Assembly (NCBI GenBank): GCA_913052575.1
Contig: CAJXFK010000011.1
Span: 1 to 39,143 of the forward strand
Direction: 5' to 3'
From: an uncultured Planctomycetaceae bacterium
GTDB taxonomy: Bacteria > Planctomycetota > Planctomycetia > Pirellulales > UBA1268
DNA length: 39,143 bases
Part shown: one piece after another, positions 19,342 to 28,178 of the stretch
Position numbering within the stretch: position 1 is the stretch's first letter
Layout of the letters: every line of letters starts with the position of its first letter
The notes under the pieces: model-generated
The model's input: only the letters and a program-made list of their open reading frames with translations
The model's database searches: none
What the model was told of the DNA's origin: nothing
Made by a program: the position numbers and the translations under genes

Positions 19342-20160
19342 ATGGGTCGGTACTTCAAAATTTTTTCGACGTTTGCGCGAGCGTGTCTCGTGCGAGACAT
19401 GACATTCCGAGCAAACTTTTTACTAGAATGCCTGACAAGCCTTGGTTGGATGTCAATGAATCTCGCGTTCTACCTGTTGATATTCAGTTTTACGCCGGAA
19501 ATAGGTCGCAACAGTGGTTGGTCTCGTGAACCATTTTTTGCTTTCGTTGCGACAGGGCTAATTATCAATTCGATTGTACAAACCCTGTTCATGCCCAGTG
19601 CTTCAGAACTCACTGAGATGGTACGAACTGGTGGGCTCGATTCAGTTCTTGTACGCCCACTTGACGCTCAATTTTTACTCTCAATGCACAGGTTTGATTT
19701 TTCATCGATGGCAAACGGTATTGTCGGGGTGGCATTACTGGTTTGGTCGGTCTCTCGCTTTTCCGTTGCGCCACCGCTCATTGCATGTTTTCTGTATCCG
19801 GTGCTCATTGTTTGTGGCGTAGCGATCTTGTACGGCCTTATCATTATGTTGGCCGCCGCCACTATTTTGATGGGAAGGAACCAAAGTTTGTACGACTTTT
19901 GGTTTTATATCACCAACTTTTCGCGGTATCCGGCTGAAATATATGCTGGTCCATGGGGTGGTCCACTCCGTATGGTCTGCACTTTTGTTATTCCGATTCT
20001 GCTTGTTGTCAATGTGCCTGCGGGGACTATTGCCCGTCCGCTTTCGGGCAATGCGTGGGGCATGATTTCATTGACCTGCGTTGTAGCAATTATCTCAGTC
20101 GGTGTATCAAGAATTGTTTTCCAGGCTGCTCTGGCAAGATATCGTAGTGCCTCAAGCTAG
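19342..20160 (+). CDS. ABC-2 type exporter permease, second subunit
   Basis: This 272-residue membrane protein has about six helices and is a diverged relative of the preceding permease. Residues near 90 (ELTEMVRTGGLDSVLVRPLDAQFLL) are the matching coupling element, and R-P-L-D parallels I-Q-P-V-D in its partner. The ribosome-binding site GAGGAA precedes ATG 19342. The spacing of 17 bp from the first permease supports one operon. The late segment NFSRYPAEIYAGPW is characteristic of the ABC_6-type second permease. The neighbouring UbiA-like gene starts only 14 bp downstream, suggesting that exporter and prenyltransferase are expressed together. Confidence 0.87.
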   Translation: MGRYFKIFSTFARACLVRDMTFRANFLLECLTSLGWMSMNLAFYLLIFSFTPEIGRNSGWSREPFFAFVATGLIINSIVQTLFMPSASELTEMVRTGGLDSVLVRPLDAQFLLSMHRFDFSSMANGIVGVALLVWSVSRFSVAPPLIACFLYPVLIVCGVAILYGLIIMLAAATILMGRNQSLYDFWFYITNFSRYPAEIYAGPWGGPLRMVCTFVIPILLVVNVPAGTIARPLSGNAWGMISLTCVVAIISVGVSRIVFQAALARYRSASS

Positions 20161-20174
20161 TTGGTTTGCTTCAT

Positions 20175-21140
20175 ATGACACGGTCTCCTCCCAAAACAGT
20201 GCTGATGTCATCGTTAGTCAGTTGGTTGCAACTTGTTCGTCTGCCAAACCTTGCTACGGCAGTAGCCGATCCGTTGGCAGGGTTTCTTGTTGTTGGAGGC
20301 TTTGGTGCATATGAAAATCTTCCGATGGGTGGTTGGCTGGTCATTGCATCATCTTTATGTCTCTACGCTGGGGGAATGGTTCAGAACGATGTTGCAGATT
20401 TTGAAATTGATCAAAGAGAACGCCCGCTGAGGCCGCTTCCAAGCGGCCGTGTTTCCAGAGGAGTCGCTAGTCTTGTAGCGAATTTGCTTCTTGCACTCGG
20501 CGTTATTCTTACGTGTATAGCCTCAGCGTATGTGAATAATCTGGCTCCTTCCTGTTTGGGATTAACGCTTGCTGCGGCAATCTGCTGCTACAACAGATTT
20601 GCCAAAGGCACCCGGTGGGGATCGCTGGTTATGGGTTGTTGTCGGAGTCTTAATTGGTCTCTTGGTATGGTTGTTGGAGGCTCTCCATTGATGCTCCTGT
20701 GGATGATTCCTTGCGGGATAGGAGTCTATATTGGTGGTATTACGTTATTTGCTCATGATGAGGCCAGTGGTGGAAACCGAAAAAAACTTTTTTTCGGTGC
20801 CTTCATTATGTTGCTCGGACTTGTTCTTGCAGGGTTGTCGCCATTGCTTGTTATGAAAATGAAACAGTCTGAATTTCCGATATGGCTTATGCAAGGCCGC
20901 CTCATCATGTGGTGCGCTCTCTGGGGTGTGCTAAGCTTTTACATTCTTGCTCGTTGTGGACAGGCCATAGTGAATCCAGTCCCACATCGAATGCAAGCGG
21001 CGGTTGGTAATGCGATTATGTCCATTATTACGCTCGACGCTGTGATAGTTCTCGCGTTTTGTGGAGAACAGTGGGCCGTAGTCGTACTTGCTCTTTTGGT
21101 GTGGTTTGTTCTTGGTCGCCGAATTGCTGCAGTAACGTGA
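20175..21140 (+). CDS. UbiA-family prenyltransferase-like protein, EboC-like
   Basis: This 321-residue membrane protein has about eight or nine helices. The first Asp-rich motif is complete: NDVADFEID (71-79), followed by RERPLRPLPSGRVS. The second Asp-rich motif of canonical UbiA enzymes is not evident; at the expected place the sequence reads ITLFAHDEASGG (189-200). GCCRSLNWSLG (154-164) together with that change resembles the EboC/SCO3242-type branch rather than menaquinone or ubiquinone enzymes. EboC proteins belong to clusters proposed to move a polyprenoid-linked metabolite. I start at ATG 20175 instead of TTG 20166. It sits between an exporter and a TIM-barrel protein, so a lipid-linked export pathway is plausible but inferred. 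Confidence 0.78.
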   Translation: MTRSPPKTVLMSSLVSWLQLVRLPNLATAVADPLAGFLVVGGFGAYENLPMGGWLVIASSLCLYAGGMVQNDVADFEIDQRERPLRPLPSGRVSRGVASLVANLLLALGVILTCIASAYVNNLAPSCLGLTLAAAICCYNRFAKGTRWGSLVMGCCRSLNWSLGMVVGGSPLMLLWMIPCGIGVYIGGITLFAHDEASGGNRKKLFFGAFIMLLGLVLAGLSPLLVMKMKQSEFPIWLMQGRLIMWCALWGVLSFYILARCGQAIVNPVPHRMQAAVGNAIMSIITLDAVIVLAFCGEQWAVVVLALLVWFVLGRRIAAVT

Positions 21141-21152
21141 TTGTGATATTGA

Positions 21153-22031
21153 ATGAAAATCGGTTTCAGCACAAATAGTCTTGGAGACGTAGATCTCAGA
21201 GAAGCCTTATTCGTTCTTTGTGAGCAAGGTTATGAATCCCTTGCTATTACCCCCGATCAACATTTTCTGAACCCGTATCACAAAACATTTGTTTCAGAAG
21301 TTCGTGATTGGCAGGAGGCTCTGGTAAGAACTCGAATGGGGTGTGTTGTTGAAACGGGAGCTCGTTATCTTCTTGACTCAAAAAGAAAGCACTATCCGAC
21401 TCTTCTCGCAGACAGGTCAGGTGAACGGAATCGCCGGATAGATTTTCTTTGCAAGGCCGTTGATCTGGCGGGAGAACTTCAAGCGGATTGTGTGTCTCTG
21501 TGGTCGGGTGCTAGTCACTCACATGATGATGAGGATTTGCTTTGGCAAAAATTAATAGATGGCATTGGAGAGGTGCTTGACTATGCAACACAGAGAGAAG
21601 TTGTGCTTGGTTTTGAACCAGAGCCCGGAATGTTTGTGGATACCGTATCGCGAGCAGAAGAGTTGCTAAAGAGACTCAATTACCCAAAGTATCTTGGTTT
21701 AACAATTGATATTGGTCATCTTGAATGTCTCGGAGAGAGACCGCTTGAGGCAACAGTGCGTCTAGTGGCTGATCGAATTGTCAATGTGCATATTGATGAC
21801 ATGCGTGTCTGTCGCCACGAACATCTGCCGTTGGGGAAAGGTGACATTAATTTCAACCCAGTTCTGAGTGAACTCGTCGCTTCTGGCTATCAGGGCGGTT
21901 TGCATGTCGAATTACCAAGACAGAGTCACATGTGGCATAAGACTGCTAAAGAATCATATGAATTTATCAGTAATACACTCAATGGTGTTTCCCGGTCGGT
22001 TTCTTCTGTGCCGCAATCACCCTCAGAATAG
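21153..22031 (+). CDS. Sugar phosphate isomerase/epimerase-like TIM-barrel protein
   Basis: This 292-residue protein belongs to the AP-endonuclease-2/xylose-isomerase-like barrel family. The fold begins MKIGFSTNSLG. Metal-site residues appear in order: E155/E157 (GFEPEPG), D186 and H189 (TIDIGH), H213 (VHIDDM) and E253 (HVELPRQ). It starts 12 bp after the UbiA-like gene, so the two are surely co-transcribed. In ebo-type clusters a UbiA-like EboC is accompanied by a barrel protein of this fold (EboE), but this one is shorter than I would expect for EboE. Other ebo genes are not seen here. Substrate unknown; the protein lacks a signal peptide and should be cytoplasmic. Confidence 0.82.
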   Translation: MKIGFSTNSLGDVDLREALFVLCEQGYESLAITPDQHFLNPYHKTFVSEVRDWQEALVRTRMGCVVETGARYLLDSKRKHYPTLLADRSGERNRRIDFLCKAVDLAGELQADCVSLWSGASHSHDDEDLLWQKLIDGIGEVLDYATQREVVLGFEPEPGMFVDTVSRAEELLKRLNYPKYLGLTIDIGHLECLGERPLEATVRLVADRIVNVHIDDMRVCRHEHLPLGKGDINFNPVLSELVASGYQGGLHVELPRQSHMWHKTAKESYEFISNTLNGVSRSVSSVPQSPSE

Positions 22032-22117
22032 CACTGCCGCAATGTACTATTGTCGACGGATGTTTGCTGAATTTCCACTATCATGTTGTGGGCTCTGGTA
22101 ACCCTACAAAAAAATTC

Positions 22118-22477
22118 TTAGCACCATTCGGGTGGTGGTTCAATTTCATCTCCGGGGCGGCCGCCAGCATTTGCTCTTCCAGAACCTTCCAGGCGGCTAA
22201 TGGGTTTGATTTCCATGTCTTCGTTGCATGCAATTTGACACGATAGGCGGAGCCCAGGTGTTGAAGACAAGTCTCTTGCCTCCAGGACATCTTTTTCTGC
22301 GCGTGTCATAGCTGTTGGCTCGCCTGATACGAATTCAACGCGGCAGCTTGTGCATCTTCCAAAACCGCCACAAGCATGTAGTTGATCAACGTCGCATTCA
22401 TCAATCATTGCGTTGATGAGTCGTTTGCCTTTAGGCACTTCAAAAACACCAAATCCTTCAACGGTTAACTTCGGCAT
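22118..22477 (-). CDS. [2Fe-2S] plant/vertebrate-type ferredoxin
   Basis: This 119-residue protein carries one [2Fe-2S] cluster and transfers single electrons in the cytoplasm. The ligands are C36, C42 and C45 (CGGFGRCTSC; CX5CX2C) and C80 (RLSC). That spacing resembles adrenodoxin-like and chlorosome/methane-monooxygenase-type ferredoxins. An added C-terminal tail (residues 95-119) is rich in Gly and Pro and ends in Cys. AAAGGA ahead of ATG 22477 on the minus strand is a good ribosome-binding site. It is convergent with the TIM-barrel gene, and the partner reductase or oxygenase is not in the window. Confidence 0.9.
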   Translation of the reverse strand: MPKLTVEGFGVFEVPKGKRLINAMIDECDVDQLHACGGFGRCTSCRVEFVSGEPTAMTRAEKDVLEARDLSSTPGLRLSCQIACNEDMEIKPISRLEGSGRANAGGRPGDEIEPPPEWC

Positions 22478-22559
22478 ATGTCTAATCCTTTATTTGAGGG
22501 TGTCACAAATTATTTTCTACGGATGGTTGGATGGAAAAATTGTTTTGACTCAAAACAGT

Positions 22560-24128
22560 CTATTGTTTAGCCCTTTTTTTCTTTCGAGGTGGAGGTGGTG
22601 GATCGAGATCCTCTGTTAATTCAACGTCAGAAACATGGGATTCAATACCATTTTTTGGCACAGTAACTCCACTCGTCCAAACGAGTGCATTGAGTATCAG
22701 AGTACGGAAATCATCATTTGCCCAATTGCTATGAAAGTGACCACCAGTGCACCCGAATCCACGGCCACCGTCGGGGCGTTCGTAGGCCCATGCAAGCACT
22801 TCTCGATGGCCCTTGTTTGCGCGAACAATTGGATTGTTACTGTGTAGGCCGTCTGGACGTTCTCGCGTACTGTCGGGAGGAATAGCTGTCAGGATTTTGG
22901 TAACGGTGTCATTTGGTTCACGAAATCGCATGTGATAATACCACTCATCATGAATTTCAAACGGTTTTACGCCGTTGCAAATAGGATGATTCTTAGCAAT
23001 CTCTGTGCCTACGAGTGTCCAGTGTGGGTTTACAGACCAATTGGTTTCAAAGAATCCACCAATCCACTGAAGGAATTCTGCGCCACCCTTTTCTTTAGGT
23101 ACCTCTACACCGTAATGAAGGCATGCAATGCCAACACCACGTTTCGCTAGGGCGTCAATTTTCGCAAGTCGATTGCTTTGTACGACCGGATGCCCATTGC
23201 CACCATCGGAAAATAAGAGAATGCCGTCAGCATTATCGAATGCTGTTGGATCAGTCGGCCAACCGTCTGTGTAAACTGCCGTAATTAACGAATGACCGAC
23301 AGACTCCTGAAGGCATTTTTGAAAGAGGAGGCAGCCTGCTCTGAACTCATGAGCCCCTTGCTTATGGCTTGCGCGTCCTGCTAGCAAAAGGAGTTTTTTG
23401 CGGTTGTCCGAAAGTCGAAGACGTTTCAAAAGTATGTTCTTGAATTCAACCTTCATGGGTTGTCCCGCATGCAGTTGGAGGGCGAGGACGCCACTAGATT
23501 TTTGTTTTTTACTTTCTTGGTCGGTTGTTTCCGACATCAGTGCACCGTTGATGAAGTGCTGAAGATGGTTGCCTCGGGCAACAATGCGATACTGATTCCA
23601 ATCACCGCTTTGAATTTTTGATTGAAGGTTCTCGCTCGTATCGATTGATTCCCCATTTTTTTTTATGCCACTATCTTTGATAGTCGTGCGATCACCTCGT
23701 TTTGTTACAATTCCTCGGCCACCTTGGTCATAAAGAATCCCACTATGATTTGGTCCAGATTCCATGTCTGCTTGATATCCGGCGACACGAAATTCACCAA
23801 GGTCTTGGCTGCGATATTGAATTCCGCTGTTACCATTGGTAATTCGATAATTGAGTTGGAGTTCAAAGTCATCTACTGTGCCTTGCTGCCAGATAAGATA
23901 CGTTGTGGTCTGGAGAGGTGACGTTGTTTCACCAACAAGAATGCCATCTTCAGCCCGCCAGAACTCTTGGTTTCCATCCCAGCCGTCAAGGGACTGGCCA
24001 TCGAAGATCGAGACAAAACCATTTTCAATGTGAGCAGGTTCAAGAACTGCTGCTTTGAGCGATGGAAGTCCAACCACGAGTAAGAAGAAGGCAGTAAGTG
24101 GTTTGCGCACCTGTTGGCAAAAAAGCAT
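22560..24128 (-). CDS. Secreted DUF1080 (3-keto-disaccharide hydrolase) - ThuA fusion
   Basis: This 522-residue protein starts with a signal peptide (hydrophobic 11-27). Residues about 38-236 are a DUF1080 concanavalin-like domain: FVSIFDGQSLDGWDG, the FWRAEDGILVGE strand, GNSGIQYRS, and the closing QLHAGQPMKVEFKNILLK. DUF1080 proteins include 3-keto-glycoside hydrolases. Residues about 243-490 are a ThuA-like class I amidotransferase-fold domain (LLLLAGRASHKQGAHE, DGILLFSDGGNGH, GIACLHYGV, HDEWYYHMRF, TGGHFHSNW). The basic proline-rich tail is short. The fusion is frequent in planctomycetes and fits scavenging of oxidised sugars. GAGGA lies 8 bp upstream of ATG 24128 on the minus strand. Confidence 0.9.
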   Translation of the reverse strand: MLFCQQVRKPLTAFFLLVVGLPSLKAAVLEPAHIENGFVSIFDGQSLDGWDGNQEFWRAEDGILVGETTSPLQTTTYLIWQQGTVDDFELQLNYRITNGNSGIQYRSQDLGEFRVAGYQADMESGPNHSGILYDQGGRGIVTKRGDRTTIKDSGIKKNGESIDTSENLQSKIQSGDWNQYRIVARGNHLQHFINGALMSETTDQESKKQKSSGVLALQLHAGQPMKVEFKNILLKRLRLSDNRKKLLLLAGRASHKQGAHEFRAGCLLFQKCLQESVGHSLITAVYTDGWPTDPTAFDNADGILLFSDGGNGHPVVQSNRLAKIDALAKRGVGIACLHYGVEVPKEKGGAEFLQWIGGFFETNWSVNPHWTLVGTEIAKNHPICNGVKPFEIHDEWYYHMRFREPNDTVTKILTAIPPDSTRERPDGLHSNNPIVRANKGHREVLAWAYERPDGGRGFGCTGGHFHSNWANDDFRTLILNALVWTSGVTVPKNGIESHVSDVELTEDLDPPPPPRKKKRAKQ

Positions 24129-24287
24129 TTGTAGATCCTCGAGGCACCCTAATGAGGTCTCAGGGTATGAGTTCAGCCGGTTTGATAAAAGGGCTCAACG
24201 AACTCCCAGCTATGAATCAGCAGTATTGCACTATTGGCCTGAAGCAACAACAAGTATGTGTTACATCCGCGTGTGATACATCTGCTA

Positions 24288-25733
24288 CTATGGCGTCGGG
24301 GTGATGAGATGGTCTGCATCGAAGTAGTTTTCTTCGAGGCCGAAGAGTTCTAAGAAACCATCAATCCGCACAACTTTGATCCCCAGTTTATTGGCTTGCT
24401 GAAGATTGATGCGTCGTCGCTGCTTTGCCGCGTCATCCCAGCCTGGGTTCTCACCTCCGATTCCAGTTTGGTTTGGAACACCAGCGTCAACCAGTAGGGA
24501 GGTGGAAAAACCTACCGTTTGGGCAACGTCTCCACCGACTTTTCTAATGAGATCTTCAAGCTCTTGATCGTCTGTTGCTGAGTCACGATCAATTTGGATA
24601 TGACCAACAAAAACAACTTCGAGAGGCATGAGGGGACTCCAGAGACTTGTTGCAGCTGCATCACCCTCAACAATGGGGTTGTAATTTGAGGTGTTAAGAA
24701 TGCGGCCACGTGCGACTGTGCCAGACTCTATCGATACGATTTCAAGAATCCCTTTTTTAGACGAAATGAGAGGCATTTGTTCTGTGGGTTCGTAGATGAA
24801 AAAAAGCATTCCCGGTCGAATCCCAATTGTTCTTGGGAAACGCATAAGAACAGATCGTTCAATCTCGTTTACAACGATAACCCGACCGTCGAAACCATCG
24901 ATGCGATCATCTGCTGGTGTTGCTGCCAAAATCGTACGTTGCAGCGTCGGGTCAGCGACTCGCATTGCGCCAAGCACTTGATTCTGTCGTTGAATCAGTT
25001 GGTCACGAGCGGTAAGTTCCTCAAGAACAATTGCGACCTGATCTGCAGCATTATCGGCAGCAGAAAATTTGTCCCGACGGCCTGGTGAAATGTAAGGAGC
25101 GACTTCATCATGAATCTGCTTCTCGAGGTCAGCGAGTCTTGTTGCTTTATCATTCGCAGCATTTAAGTCTCGGGTCAGTTCTTGGGTTTCCGCAGTAAAT
25201 TTTGCAGCTGTTTCTTCACGTGCCTTTCCGATGGCATCAATTTCGGCTTGCTTCTCATCCATTGTTTTATTGTGAGAAGACTGAGTGCTACTGAGATTAA
25301 CTTCGGTTATTTTCAGTTTGTTTTGAAGATCACGTTTCTCAGAGGCCAAGCTGGCATTGTCAGCATTTGCACCTTTGAGCGCATTATCTAAAGTTTTAAT
25401 CAGCCCACGGTATGTTGGTGTCGTGTTTTCGTCACTACCATATTTTTTTGCAGTGTCTTGGAGGCTTGCTAACTCTTTGTCAACGGAATCGATAGAATCA
25501 CCAGGATTGACGCCAATTCGTTCTTCGAGCAAATCTTTTTGGGATTGCTGCGCTGCATTAAGGCTTTGCCGGGCCTCATTCGCTGAGGTTTCAGCCTGAG
25601 TTTTCGCAACCTTTGCATCCTCAGCCTGGGTATAGAAGACATACGTCGTCACGGCTAAGACAAATGTACACATGACAAAAATGATCAGTGAAATCGTAAG
25701 AGCCTGGATGGCGCTAGCCTTTTTCTTAGCCAT
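24288..25733 (-). CDS. Membrane-anchored coiled-coil protein with a BRCT-like C-terminus
   Basis: This 481-residue protein matches no family I can name as a whole. It begins MAKKK followed by a membrane helix (11-33), so the rest should face the periplasm by the positive-inside rule. Residues 36-215 are Ala/Glu/Lys/Gln-rich coiled coil with a break near 72-85. Residues 280-365 look like the small beta-barrel of FlgT-C-like periplasmic proteins (GRVIVVNEIERSV, TIGIRPGMLFFIYEP, ILEIVSIESGTVARGRI). Residues 372-465 resemble a BRCT fold: EVVFVGHIQ, DLIRKVGGDVAQTVGFST, then QQANKLGIKVVRIDGFLELF, as in the ligase LigA C-terminus. The gene stands alone on the minus strand. The domain readings are by eye and need a profile search. 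Confidence 0.75.
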   Translation of the reverse strand: MAKKKASAIQALTISLIIFVMCTFVLAVTTYVFYTQAEDAKVAKTQAETSANEARQSLNAAQQSQKDLLEERIGVNPGDSIDSVDKELASLQDTAKKYGSDENTTPTYRGLIKTLDNALKGANADNASLASEKRDLQNKLKITEVNLSSTQSSHNKTMDEKQAEIDAIGKAREETAAKFTAETQELTRDLNAANDKATRLADLEKQIHDEVAPYISPGRRDKFSAADNAADQVAIVLEELTARDQLIQRQNQVLGAMRVADPTLQRTILAATPADDRIDGFDGRVIVVNEIERSVLMRFPRTIGIRPGMLFFIYEPTEQMPLISSKKGILEIVSIESGTVARGRILNTSNYNPIVEGDAAATSLWSPLMPLEVVFVGHIQIDRDSATDDQELEDLIRKVGGDVAQTVGFSTSLLVDAGVPNQTGIGGENPGWDDAAKQRRRINLQQANKLGIKVVRIDGFLELFGLEENYFDADHLITPTP

Positions 25734-26006
25734 TATTTCTTACACTTCGTTGAATGGTCGAGAGATCGTCGGGTAGTCGAGCACGTATGTTCTGAGTTTG
25801 TAGATCGGTGTTTGTAGAAAATTTCTGCCGTGTAACCGCATTTACAAGTATCAGCATCAGTTGCCATCGGCCAATATCACAAGGATGATAAAGCCCTTAA
25901 ACGATTGTAGGGTTCGTGCCGAAAGCAAAGGCAGATTCTTTGTGGAGGCAGACGATTGTGAGGGTTGCCAAGTTTGGTGGGCTTCATGAGGACCGAGTGT
26001 GTTCAA

Positions 26007-27194
26007 TTACTGCCGGGTTCGTCGTGCGATCGCATGGATGTACTGGAGCATCTCTTGTTCAAGATCATCAGGTTCACTCTGAAAGGCATTTTTAAACGCA
26101 CTCAGTCTCTCTGCCGGTGTGTCCAGTTCGAGCGGACCCTTTTTGTTGAAATGTGCGATATACGCACAGAAGTCCTCTCGCCTCATTGTTTCCAGGAACG
26201 ATACCAAGGCCCACGCGTGCGCATAAGCAATGAGTGCTTCGTCGGGATTGTGGAATGGTTCGTCCTCTACAATAAATCGGGAAATGAGCCCCGGTGTAAA
26301 TTGTTTGAGTATTAATTCCAGTCGGGCTTCATTGATTGCACCAATTGATTGCCACCCCCTGGAATTCGTCAGGTCGGGTGTTTCAAAATATGTTGCAATC
26401 CCTTCACTCAGCCAGACAGGAGTTGGCGAGAGTCGAACGTGCAGGCCAGCATTAAACGCCAGTTGATGAGTAGCTTCGTGTACAAGTGTTGCAATAAGGC
26501 TCGAAGCCTGTGGGTTGCGTAAAATCAAATTGCCAGCTGAACTTGAAGATTGTCTTGTTGTCGGGTCATTTGAGTCACTTCCCGTAATGTCGTACGTAGT
26601 AATTCGGTTTGTGAGTTGGTTGTAATACCCCACAATGCTGTGTGAGGCATCACCAACTTCTTTTTCTGCAGCACGTTTGTAGTCGTTACGATTTGAGAAA
26701 ATGATAACAACAAGAGGCTGTTCAGGCTGTCTGACTTCAAGCCCTGCTTGCGACCAGAAAGCATGAAAGCCAGTAAAAAGTCGCTCGAGGAGCGCTGCAG
26801 ACCAGCGTGCGTATCCAACAGATGTGTTGTAACAAATTAGGTAGTGCCGAGTTGTGATGAATGAAAATCCGTCAGGGAGACTGGCAACAGTTTTCTGCCC
26901 TAATTGTTTTGGAGTTAGAGGGTCTACTTCACTGAGTACCGTTTGCTCGGCGATACTTTCACCTGGAATGATATGAAGTATTTGCTGGTCGTCTTCCAGT
27001 AAGACGCTGCCGTCGATAGCCTCTACGAGCAATTTCCCACGGAGTATCTCATGATTGCCTTGAGGAGTCTGGTGCGAGACCTCGATAATTTTCGCAGGTT
27101 TTTGTTTCGCAAGAGGAGGTGCTGCTTGTGCAGGTAGCTCGAGAGTAGTGCCTAAAAATAGCGCGAAGCAGATGTAAAGATAGCGCGTGTCCAT
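26007..27194 (-). CDS. Secreted DUF1570-type zinc metalloprotease-like protein
   Basis: This 395-residue protein has a signal peptide ending near AQA (22-24). The zinc site is HEATH (239-243) with a third ligand E264 in VWLSEGIATYFE, the gluzincin arrangement of the DUF1570/peptidase MA-like group. The region before it (PLVVIIFSNRNDYKRAA) is the usual lead strand of these domains. The N-terminal 100 residues probably form a small beta domain (GKLLVEAIDGSVLLEDDQQ). I start at ATG 27194, where the signal peptide begins; the open frame extends upstream to 27299 without a good signal. It is divergent from the HEAT-repeat lipoprotein gene. Proteolytic activity is likely but unproven for this group. 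Confidence 0.85.
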   Translation of the reverse strand: MDTRYLYICFALFLGTTLELPAQAAPPLAKQKPAKIIEVSHQTPQGNHEILRGKLLVEAIDGSVLLEDDQQILHIIPGESIAEQTVLSEVDPLTPKQLGQKTVASLPDGFSFITTRHYLICYNTSVGYARWSAALLERLFTGFHAFWSQAGLEVRQPEQPLVVIIFSNRNDYKRAAEKEVGDASHSIVGYYNQLTNRITTYDITGSDSNDPTTRQSSSSAGNLILRNPQASSLIATLVHEATHQLAFNAGLHVRLSPTPVWLSEGIATYFETPDLTNSRGWQSIGAINEARLELILKQFTPGLISRFIVEDEPFHNPDEALIAYAHAWALVSFLETMRREDFCAYIAHFNKKGPLELDTPAERLSAFKNAFQSEPDDLEQEMLQYIHAIARRTRQ

Positions 27195-27455
27195 AGGCTG
27201 TTTGTTCGATCTTGGAGTGGAAGAAGTTTTCTTACTGTAGCGTATGCACCGGTCGGTCTTCGAGGCTCTTTTCAAGCAGAATGAACTAGAAAAAAGCAAA
27301 GCAGAAATGGTGTGGCGGTCTGGGTAAAACAGGTCCCTGCTGTTTTCTTGGTTTTAAGGCGGCTTTGGTGTTGGACTAGCAAGGACTGAATGGGTACTTT
27401 CCCACCCATTCGATGTTTATCCGAACACCCTGTAGTCCAGAAGAATTTCAGCACA

Positions 27456-28178
27456 ATGTCATTATGTCACCCTCGTTTTCAGTTCGCAGCATTGCAAAAA
27501 TACATCAGAGTTTCTGCTTTGGTCGGTGGTTGTTTCATCAGTTGCATTTTAGGGGGGTGCGCGAATTCTATTCCTTGGATGAATTCACAACAGGCTGCAC
27601 TTGAAAAAGAAAAGTACGGACTCAATGCAGATCAGAGAATTACAGAACTGAGCCAGCAAGCAAAAAAATTGAAAGATGGCAGCTCTGAGGCGCGTACCGG
27701 GTTTTCAAAAAGGCTTGTAAATGAAATGATGGTTGAGCATGATCCTCGAGTAAGAGCTGAAATACTGAGATGCTCCGCTGATTTTGACAATCCTTCCGCA
27801 CGTGCGATCTGCATCGGTGGACTGGATGACCCCGATGCTCTTGTCAGAATTGCCGCTTGTGATGCCTGGGTGGAAATTGGTGGAGATGAAGCAATTCGAC
27901 ATCTAGCCAATCGTTTTCGTAGTGATGAAGATATCGATGTTCGCCTCCACGCTGTTCGAGATCTCGGTTCTCTTGGGGATGAGGCGGCAATACCGGTTCT
28001 GGCTGAAGCACTTGAGGCACCTGATCCTGCAATTCAATTCAGAGCGGTGGCCTCGTTGAAGGAAGTAAGCGGGCGTGACCTTGGTAACGACGTGAACGCG
28101 TGGCGTGAATGGGCAGTCGACCCATCCGCCGATCGTGAAGAATGGTCAGTTGCTGAAGTGTGGCGGCAAATTTTCTAG
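27456..28178 (+). CDS. HEAT-repeat lipoprotein
   Basis: This 240-residue protein begins with a lipoprotein signal: a hydrophobic stretch ending ILGGC, with C35 as the lipidation site. After a charged helical linker (40-90) come three to four HEAT-like repeats (from about 95: DPRVRAEILRCSADF, DDPDALVRIAACDAWVEIGG, EDIDVRLHAVRDLGSLGD, PDPAIQFRAVASLKEVSG). HEAT repeats form curved protein-binding scaffolds, so an envelope adaptor role is likely. I chose ATG 27456; an in-frame start at 27390 would displace the signal. No ribosome-binding site decides this. The gene diverges from the DUF1570 protease, with about 260 bp between. Confidence 0.82.
   Translation: MSLCHPRFQFAALQKYIRVSALVGGCFISCILGGCANSIPWMNSQQAALEKEKYGLNADQRITELSQQAKKLKDGSSEARTGFSKRLVNEMMVEHDPRVRAEILRCSADFDNPSARAICIGGLDDPDALVRIAACDAWVEIGGDEAIRHLANRFRSDEDIDVRLHAVRDLGSLGDEAAIPVLAEALEAPDPAIQFRAVASLKEVSGRDLGNDVNAWREWAVDPSADREEWSVAEVWRQIF

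Noticed and set aside
22088-22125. Hairpin TTGTGGG / CCCTACAA between the TIM-barrel and ferredoxin genes
   Set aside because: The following run is A on the plus strand, and on the minus strand the T-run comes before the stem, so it is not a terminator in either direction.
22149-22160. GCGGCCGCC palindrome in the ferredoxin tail
   Set aside because: It is explained by the Gly/Ala/Arg-rich coding sequence and is not a site with other support.
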